64,000 nucleotides of DNA from Latrodectus hesperus. Taxonomy: Eukaryota > Arthropoda > Arachnida > Araneae > Theridiidae. Made by a program: the position numbers and the translations under genes. The notes under the pieces are model-generated. The model did no database searches. It saw only the letters and a list, made by a program, of their open reading frames with translations, and was not told the DNA's origin. Each line of letters begins with the position of its first letter. Position 1 is the first letter of the stretch. Shown here in pieces: positions 53,055 to 64,000 of the stretch. The stretch spans positions 1,736,001-1,800,000 of the forward strand of contig JAJQOW010000014.1 in NCBI GenBank assembly GCA_037975125.1, written 5' to 3'.

Positions 53055-53335
53055 GTTGTTGTTGTCGTGTGCCAGCTAGGCAGGCAATATGGGGTGTGCT
53101 GCTCCACTTTTTCAACTGAACCCTATTTTGGTGTGGAGTCCGACTTCCTCAGTACACACATGCCATAGGGACCCGTTTATAGGGTAGGCAACCATTCACA
53201 CCTCATTCATACAAGGAAAGGACAAAGACAGGATAGATAGAGAGAGAAAGTACACCCATGCCCGGACTGGGATTCGAAACCCAGAATCTCCTTATCCGCA
53301 GTCAGGCACACTGACCACTAGACAAGCTGGGTGGC
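53055..53335 (-). mobile_element. SINE family B, full-length copy
   Basis: The head gccacccagcttgtctagtgg and the tail CAACAACAAC are on the minus strand. The 12-bp duplication agatgctttatt is at 53043-53054 and 53336-53347. The ccctataaacgggt and ctatctatcctg core segments are intact. Confidence 0.94.
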
Positions 53336-53347
53336 AGATGCTTTATT

Positions 53348-53635
53348 AAACGTCTCTTAAGTGAACTATTTTTGTCCGGCAACAAGCTAATCACGAACAT
53401 CGGTGACTGATATCAGTGATTAGAAAAGAGAATCTGTTTCGCTGGGTGACAATTAAAGCCCTAAAGTGGAAACAGTCGTTCAGTCTAGGGCTACTGAAAT
53501 CGCTACTCGATGCTGAAAGTGTCGAAGCAAGTTTTCTAAACTGAATGTTTAAATGCTGAGAAATGCCTAAACTGAGAATCGACTGTTCCACTGTCTAGTG
53601 ACCTCTACCCGCGCACACTCTCCCTGGATATATTT
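53348..53635. other. Unassigned DNA
   Basis: No gene or repeat was recognised. Confidence 0.45.
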
Positions 53636-53647
53636 AGAAGAAGGCAA

Positions 53648-54024
53648 GAGCTCCAGTGGCTCAGTAGCTTCACGCCGCTTCCCGTAAGCTCAGCAAAGTG
53701 AACATCATTGGCCGCGGGCAGTGCTTGGGAGGGTGACCACGGTGTACTCTCCTTCACTGGGTTGCCGGAACTCCGTGGGTTGGGGACGTGTCCACGTTAA
53801 TCTGTGACGTCCAAAGTCCTTCCGCTGGTGTGGCGTGGATGTGAAGAGGAGGATGCCAGCTCAGGCTCACCTGACCGTGGTTCAAAATGACGAGGCACCT
53901 TAAATTGAGCAAAAGTCGTACTTTCACCTTCGTGGTGCTCTGATCCAAACGAAAGACGTTGACTTAAATCGCACAGCCAACGGCGTAGCGAGCTTGGCTT
54001 GCCAAGTGTCATGGGCAACAAACA
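53648..54024 (+). mobile_element. SINE family A, full-length copy
   Basis: The head gagctccagtggctcagtag is at the left and the tail gggcaacaaac at the right. The flanks agaagaaggcaa (53636-53647) and agaagtaggcaa (54025-54036) match at 11 of 12 positions. Confidence 0.9.
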
Positions 54025-54102
54025 AGAAGTAGGCAAAGTGAGAATGAGAAATTAATTTCTTTATGAGAATAAAAATGCTCGAACCTTGTTTGGGAGATTT
54101 GC

Positions 54103-54400
54103 ATCTGGGTCATCATGGCCTAGTTGCTGTTAAACCAGCTGACTTCTTTGCTCGTAACCACGAGTTGGGTTCTACCAAGAATGGCCTAGGGGTAGGTAAA
54201 GGCTTACCAGAGAAAAAGATACAGGGTTTGATACAAGTCTATTGCTTAATAACGGGGAAGGATGATGGGCTTCTGTCGGAGGGGGAGTTTTCCGAGTTAC
54301 ATCCCTCGCTTGAACACGGCTCACTGTCAATGAAAATTTTTCTAGGAAGACAATTTACTTGGTGGACATTAAAATGCCCTACAACACCATTAAGCTGTAA
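54103..54400 (+). mobile_element. SINE family H, most complete copy
   Basis: Box A-like tcatggcctagttgc, then a box B-like ttgggttctacc, then ggggagttttccgag and ggacattaaaatgccctac, the blocks shared with copies at 9745, 20905 and 31565. The end is near caccattaagctg. A 130-codon frame across it has no protein similarity I recognise. No duplication was fixed. Confidence 0.58.
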
Positions 54401-54564
54401 ACTATTCAAAGAATGGAATGACCACAAATTCCGCCAACTGAATGAAAAATGCTGATAAGGCCCCACATTTTATACCCTGTTGCTGATAAGCAATAAATGG
54501 TTTAACAATATAAGCTATATCCTAATTTATAAAAAATTACCAGAAAGTACAGTTTTATAACCAA

Positions 54565-54751
54565 CGCTCGCTATAGCTTAGTATAATTCTTTAGGAGAGA
54601 AAATTCTGCTCTTCACTGGAAAATTAAAGGTTCGAATCTGGATATTGTGTTGAACTAGAGCTAGCGAGAGATATTTTTCCTGTGTATATTGTCCTGACAC
54701 ATGCATTGTGTGCTTGAAATCGTTTCAAGTTTTTTTTTTTTTTTTTTTTTG
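54565..54751 (+). mobile_element. tRNA-like SINE remnant next to a poly-T run
   Basis: Box A-like tagcttagtataattc is about 45 bases upstream of box B ggttcgaatctgg. The body ends at a 21-base T run at 54730-54750. It is unassigned to the other families. Confidence 0.42.
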
Positions 54752-54828
54752 AGACAATTTTAAATATGATCCGTAATTTCTTAAATATCCTTTCGGAAAA
54801 TAATATACGATCAACATTTAAGTTTTTG

Positions 54829-54860
54829 TTATACCATATTGCTTAAGCAATATGGTATAA
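54829..54860. repeat. 32-bp perfect palindrome
   Basis: The half-site TTATACCATATTGCTT is followed at once by its exact inverse complement, with no loop. The surroundings are AT-rich and featureless. Confidence 0.97.
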
Positions 54861-59561
<4,701 letters not shown>

Positions 59562-59639
59562 CTGTCCGATCGGAGGCTGTCGAAGGTGTCGACGGAGAAG
59601 CAAGCTGCTGTGAAATTTGGATGGATTCAAGGAGTTCTG
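59562..59639 (+). CDS. Internal exon of an NKCC-type cation-chloride cotransporter (SLC12 family)
   Basis: This 78-nt exon is exactly 26 codons in phase 0. It is preceded by the acceptor tract cttcttcctttcag and followed by the donor gtgagt. The translation is open and ends in VKFGWIQGVL. From family knowledge, Na-K-Cl and Na-Cl cotransporters carry FGWI/V-K/Q-GV just before transmembrane helix 1, so this piece would be the end of the cytoplasmic N-terminus. The preceding residues are polar and charged (start LSDRRLSKVS), as expected for that tail. The protein moves Na, K and Cl together across the plasma membrane. The exon is clearly richer in G+C than its surroundings. A second frame is also open, but only this one gives the signature. 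The next exon (helix 1) and the previous exon were not found in the window, so both flanking introns appear long. The intact splice sites argue against a retropseudogene. Confidence 0.82.
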
Positions 59640-60020
59640 GTGAGTGGGAAAGCTTTCACTACTACAGAGATCTTTTAATACACATTTGACTATTATGAGT
59701 GGCAGGCAAAGACATGTGGCTCTTGGCATGTTTTTTGAAGTGAATAAACATCTGATTTTTTTACCTATAATCCAGCTCCTTCTTTTTTTTTTCGTTGTCA
59801 TCATTAAACTTAAATAATATTAATCACCATATAGGGCTCATATATTTGAAAAACATCACTTCGCTTCTACTATATGCTTATGCCTTTATTGGCATGAGAA
59901 AAATTGTCTTTCCTGTCTCCTTAAAAAGCTTTTAAAAGTTAATTCTCTTTTGAAACTATTTAATCATTAAGTAAAGGTATTTAAAGTTTTGCTGTTAATT
60001 TTTGGATTTTTATAATTTTT
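59640..60020. other. Start of the intron downstream of the NKCC exon
   Basis: It begins with gtgagt at 59640. No coding sequence for transmembrane helix 1 was found from here to 64000, so the intron probably exceeds 4.3 kb. Confidence 0.5.
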
Positions 60021-60032
60021 TTAAGTATTTAT

Positions 60033-60430
60033 GTTGTTGTTGCTTATGACACTTGGACAAGCCAAGCTCGCTGTGCCTTTGGCAGTGCGAATTAAGTCAA
60101 TAGAATGCGTCTTTCGTTTGGATCAGAGCACCACGAAGGTGAAAGTACGACTTCTGCCCTCTTTTTAAGGAGCCTCGTAATTGTGAACCACGGTCAGGTG
60201 ACGAGGCCACACCTGAGCTGGCACCCTCCTCTCCACATCTACGCCACACCAGCGGAAGGACTTTAGACGTCACAAATGAACGTGGACACGTCCCTAACCC
60301 ACGGAGTTCCAGCAACCCAGTGAAGGAGAGTACACCGTGGTCACCCTCCTAACCACTGCCCGCGGCCAATGATGCTTCACTTTGCTGAGCTTACGGGAAG
60401 CGGCGTGAAGCTACTGAGCCACTGGAGCTC
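60033..60430 (-). mobile_element. SINE family A, full-length reference copy in the presumed intron
   Basis: The minus strand runs from GAGCTCCAGTGGCTCAGTAG to a CAACAAC tail, 398 bp. The perfect 12-bp duplication ttaagtatttat is at 60021-60032 and 60431-60442. Confidence 0.95.
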
Positions 60431-60442
60431 TTAAGTATTTAT

Positions 60443-61234
60443 AGTCTCTATAAATGTTGAGAATCCTTGTTATTCATATTTTCTCACATCTGCGACAAGT
60501 ACGAGAGGAAATCGGCCAACAGCTTGGAAACTAAGATTGTGTGCGTCATTTAAATGAGTTTACGATTGAAAGTATTGACAAAAGCACAGTTTTATGTAAA
60601 CATATCTTGTAGTAAAGTGTAAAGCATGAAATAGTTTTTAATAAGGAATAATTTATAACATTTCATGAAATAATTTACTATAATAAATAAATAAGTACTT
60701 AAACTTATTTCATTATTATAAATAATTTTATAAAATTAAAACTGTTATTCCGAAGTACCTGAGGCTTCCTCCCCAGCATGATGCAACTTAGTTTCTCGTT
60801 TGATTGGCTGATATTGAAAAGAAATGTAACCTTTGGATCCTCAGTTATTCCGTGCATATTCGTCCGAGCTTTTACTTGCTTGGACTCTGCTGGAGGAACT
60901 AGAAAATTGAGTCTATTTTGTATATGTATCTGTTACGCGTGCAAAAGAGTATCACTTGTAAAATGTTCATTTAGAGGCCGATTGGCGAATAAGTAAAGGC
61001 CAGCCATCAATGCAGCACCAACATTACAAATCACAGTTGAGCTGTTCCATTCTGACACGTGGGGTCATCATTAAAGAACGAAAAATTATTTCCCTTAAAA
61101 GTATCATTTCATATACAATTTGACACCAGCCCACAGACTCTGCCTATATTGAAAGAAGGAAAAGATTAGAGAACGCGATTCTATCGAATCTACGCCAAAT
61201 GAGAGGGGATCTAAAAGGATTCGAATGCAAAAGA
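60443..61234. other. Unassigned DNA (presumed intron)
   Basis: A 72-codon frame at 60778-60996 has no known motif. Nothing else was seen. Confidence 0.45.
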
Positions 61235-61470
61235 TACTCATTACATAAGAAAAGTTCTTTTGAGATTTAGAAGATTGAAAAAAGTTCTATCTAAAAAGAA
61301 GATTAAGAAAAGTTCTGTTGAGATTAGATTCGTCTATAGAAATTTAGAGCATTACTCATTACATAAGAAAAGTTCTTTTGAGATTTAGAACATTGAAAAA
61401 AGTTCTATCTAAAAAGAAGATTAAGAAAAGTTCTGTTGAGATTAGATTCGTCTATAGAAATTTAGAGCAT
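61235..61470. repeat. Tandem duplication, two 118-bp units
   Basis: Units 61235-61352 and 61353-61470 are almost identical; the one difference I noticed is agaag versus agaac. Each unit also contains two internal copies of an aagaaaagttct...gagatt motif about 69 bases apart. It is a recent local duplication. Confidence 0.95.
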
Positions 61471-61510
61471 TTTGTGCCGTAGTTGCGCGTTTTCCAATCC
61501 ATGTTTATAA

Positions 61511-61812
61511 GTCAGTCCGCAAATTCGTAGATGATCGCATGAGACTTGTCTCGCAAGAATCGTATCAGACCAAATGACGTCATTGACGTCTTAGTTACGT
61601 CAGAAAAGAGGTGGAGTGCGAGACGATTCTTGATTTCAAGCAAGTTTGAAATATCTGGCAACTTTCCGCGAGACAGCGCTCTCATTGGTTTAAAATTTCA
61701 TGACGTCAGATACAACGTATTAGCTACGTCACACTAAGACATCGAAGAGATAGCATTTGTCTACTATAAGACGGCGTCTTAATCGGATTATCTACCGAAT
61801 TTGCGGCCTGCC
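61511..61812. mobile_element. 302-bp MITE, inverted homologue of 51790-52112
   Basis: The ends gtcagtccgcaaattcgtag (left) and the inverse of ggcaggccgcaaattcggtag (right) are imperfect TIRs. TAA flanks it at 61508-61510 and 61813-61815. The interior (tctcgc, tgacgtcatt, ctggcaactttccgcgagac, attggtttaaaattt) matches the other copy in inverse orientation. Confidence 0.85.
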
Positions 61813-61815
61813 TAA

Positions 61816-62507
61816 ATGTTGCCTCTCAAGGGACACAGGAAGGGACAGAACCAGTGCATATTCTTGTCAGAACAATAGAATCGACTATTTGACAATTCAG
61901 AAGAGAAAAGCGTGCTGCACTCAACAAAGGGATTTGTCTTGTTTGACAGTCACTGATTCAACTAGGGAGCGCTTTCTTCAGAGGGAATATGAGCATTGAT
62001 AATTGCAGGATCTCCCCGCTGTAGGGAGAGATTTAAAAAAAATGAAATGTTTGTGAATAACAATCTGTTCACCAGTTAATATATCTTGTTGAATTTCGGA
62101 TCGTCCTGTAAGTGAGTTGCCATCGTTTGTCTGATCTGTAAATCCACGAAGCGTCCAATCCCGTTCCGCACCACGAGTGGAAGTTTTCAATATGCGGGAC
62201 TGTAAATTAAACTACTTTTAATGGGAGTCAGTAAAGAAACATTGTTCTAATGAAAAAGATTTCGAAGCAATATTGTTATGATTGTAAGGAACATTCTTTT
62301 GCAAAAATAAGATATTATAGTTTCAAAATGTATGCATATTCTGTTTCTTGACAGTTCAAACTTCTAAATATCGTAATGCACTTTCAAAAGAAACAAAATT
62401 TGTTTAAAATAAACGCGTGATATAGAAAATAAAGAAGTTTATTGTTTTCTGAACGTTTGTGTGAAAGCAAAATTTGATCATACTTCATAGTGTTAATGTA
62501 TGCGAAT
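61816..62507. other. Unassigned DNA
   Basis: No gene or repeat was recognised. Confidence 0.45.
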
Positions 62508-62851
62508 AATATATATATATATATATATATTTCCAACGACGGGCACTTAGGTCACGAACCCTATGCCACAACAAGGCCAGTAATTGCTACTCATTTGTCG
62601 TTACCCAGTGGGCACCTGTGAACCAAGTCACGGAGGCGAGTAGCGTTGCCCGCGCCATACCACCACAAACCCGTTTATAGGGTGGGCCGCATTCATACAA
62701 CATCACAAAAGAAAGGACACAGAAACACAGAGAGAACAGAGAAAGAAAATAACAGCCATGCCCGAACCAGGATTCGAACCCGGGACCCACAGCTCAGGAG
62801 TCAAGAACGCTAACCACTCAGCCATCGGTCGGCTTTATATATATATATATA
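62508..62851. repeat. (AT)n microsatellite split by a SINE
   Basis: AT runs at 62508-62530 and 62836-62851 flank SINE C and were presumably one tract before insertion. Confidence 0.85.
62531..62833 (-). mobile_element. SINE family C, full-length copy inside an AT microsatellite
   Basis: The minus strand starts GCCGACCGATGGCTGAGTGG and then has gggttcgaatcc box B, ggcatggctgttat and the 3' end gtgcccgtcgttgg. The target duplication is hidden in the AT repeat. Antisense and sense frames across it are incidental. Confidence 0.9.
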
Positions 62852-63867
62852 ATAGTATGGAGTATGGGCAGCGGTATATTTCTAATATATATATTTTTCA
62901 ACAATATTTTATGTGTCATTTTTCAATGATTCATAATTTTCTTTTTTCATTTTTTACTGCTTATATATATATATATATACTTTTGCAATTATATAAATTT
63001 AAAATAAATACGTAGTACATTTAAGAATAATATTAAGAACTATTTAAGAATAGATACATTTGAGATAATTACAAGTTCTGAGCTACATTTATTAAAATAA
63101 TAGGGAAAAAACATGATGGAATTGTAGGGTTTAATGAACATTGGTCCTAGTGCATCGAGGTTTTCTTCGTTAAAAGTGCTGGAAAGCTACTAAGGTCTCG
63201 AAATGAGCTGCAACGATCTCCTATTTTGTTTTTATGTTTAAGTCTTCGGTAAATGAGCAGCTGTATGACGTCCAATGCTTACGTCATCTGCAAGCTGTCA
63301 GCGATATCATCGGTTAGAAAATAATGAAAACAAAATTGTCTGTCATTCCGCATTTGTTGTCTGAAAAGGAGCACGGGATGTGTTAAATATGAAATATTGT
63401 GATTAAGACAGTGACTAACACGACTAATATGTATGTTGGTAGGATTTTACTACACATTTTATTTTATAAATACATCTTTGTATTATACTTTTTACCTTAT
63501 TTCATTTTAACTGAACAAATTTGGGCAAGGAATTGTTAGAGATAACGCTAGTTTTATAACCGGTCATTAACAAGGTTCATTAAAAAATTGAATGAATAAG
63601 TGTCATAATTTTCCAGTGAATATTGTTTTAATCACCTTTGATCTAATGAAACATGTTTATTTAGAAATGTAGAAGAAAAAAATGGCGTTAAATTACTAAA
63701 AATGTTTCTTTGTAGAAACGGTCGTATTAAGAAGTGTTCTGTAAGATTTTTTTCTTCTCATTTTTAGAACTCTGGACAAACTGAACGCACATTGAATCCT
63801 TGGTTTTATTTCCGTAGTCTCTCACAAAACTTGAAAACAATTTCTGGAATTAGAATATCAATTTTTT
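62852..63867. other. Unassigned AT-rich DNA
   Basis: It contains a short AT run at about 62962-62980. No coding or repeat features were recognised. Confidence 0.45.
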
Positions 63868-64000
63868 TCCAGTTGAAGTATCACACCCTTAACTGGCCTT
63901 ATAGTAGGCTGCCGTTCTTCAGGGTAGAAGGCCCCGTGTTTGATTCAAGTTCCTGGGGCACCATGAGAAATGGATATAGCATCCACTTTTGTTGGGGTGG
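63868..64000 (+). mobile_element. tRNA-like SINE, cut by the window edge
   Basis: Box A-like actggccttatagtagg and box B-like gtgtttgattcaag are about 40 bases apart, followed by a GC-richer body. The family and 3' end are not visible. Confidence 0.35.

Noticed and set aside
54063..54455. 130-codon open frame
   Set aside because: It coincides with SINE family H, whose other copies have no conserved frame.

Overview
This is A+T-rich, non-prokaryotic DNA from an animal genome. It holds long AT microsatellites, many dispersed tRNA-headed SINEs, decayed BEL/Pao retrotransposons, a truncated LINE tail and small terminal-inverted-repeat (TIR) elements. The mix, and the one recognisable host exon, suggest an arthropod, most likely an arachnid such as a spider. 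That taxonomic call is inference only. There are no operons, rRNAs, CRISPR arrays or intact long ORFs.

Host gene: the only host coding sequence I can defend is one 78-nt exon at 59562-59639 (+). It has a polypyrimidine-AG acceptor, a GTGAGT donor and 26 open codons ending in VKFGWIQGVL. That is the signature just before the first membrane helix of Na-K-Cl cotransporters (SLC12, NKCC type). Much of the window is therefore probably intron of, or sequence next to, an NKCC gene on the plus strand. I did not find the neighbouring exons. A speculative 5' exon at 33393-33525 is listed at low confidence.

Mobile DNA: I sorted the SINE-like repeats by eye into families A to H. A (and a head-swapped variant A'), B, C, D, E, F and G are each anchored by at least one copy with a target-site duplication (TSD) of about 10-15 bp. 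H and several singletons rest on sequence similarity only. A and A' share a 3' body but have different 5' heads. B and C share head and core but differ in their 3' halves, so the SINEs look modular. A, B and G end in CAACAA-type tails.

Two BEL/Pao relics are present. The plus-strand one (25351-28865) carries four nested insertions (one TIR element, SINEs C, D and E) and has lost most of pol. The minus-strand one (45200 down to 43650) is a gag fragment split by SINEs E and B. A 5'-truncated non-LTR element lies at 49097-49758. DNA-transposon-like elements with both ends visible are an 830-bp element (8710-9539, 8-bp TSD), a 252-bp element (25916-26167, 8-bp TSD) and an inverted pair of roughly 300-bp elements with TAA duplications (51790-52112 and 61511-61812).

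Layout: 1-8.1 kb SINEs A, D, B, A. 8.7-9.5 kb TIR element. 10-19 kb mostly unassigned AT-rich DNA with a 240-bp AT tract. 19-25 kb SINEs C, H, G, F. 25.3-28.9 kb nested BEL/Pao. 29-43 kb scattered SINEs and microsatellites. 43.6-45.2 kb second BEL/Pao. 47-54 kb SINEs F, B, B, A, H, the LINE tail and a MITE. 55-59 kb AT-rich DNA. 59.5 kb NKCC exon. 60-64 kb SINE A, a tandem duplication, the second MITE and SINE C. All calls come from reading the sequence; no alignment or database search was run.
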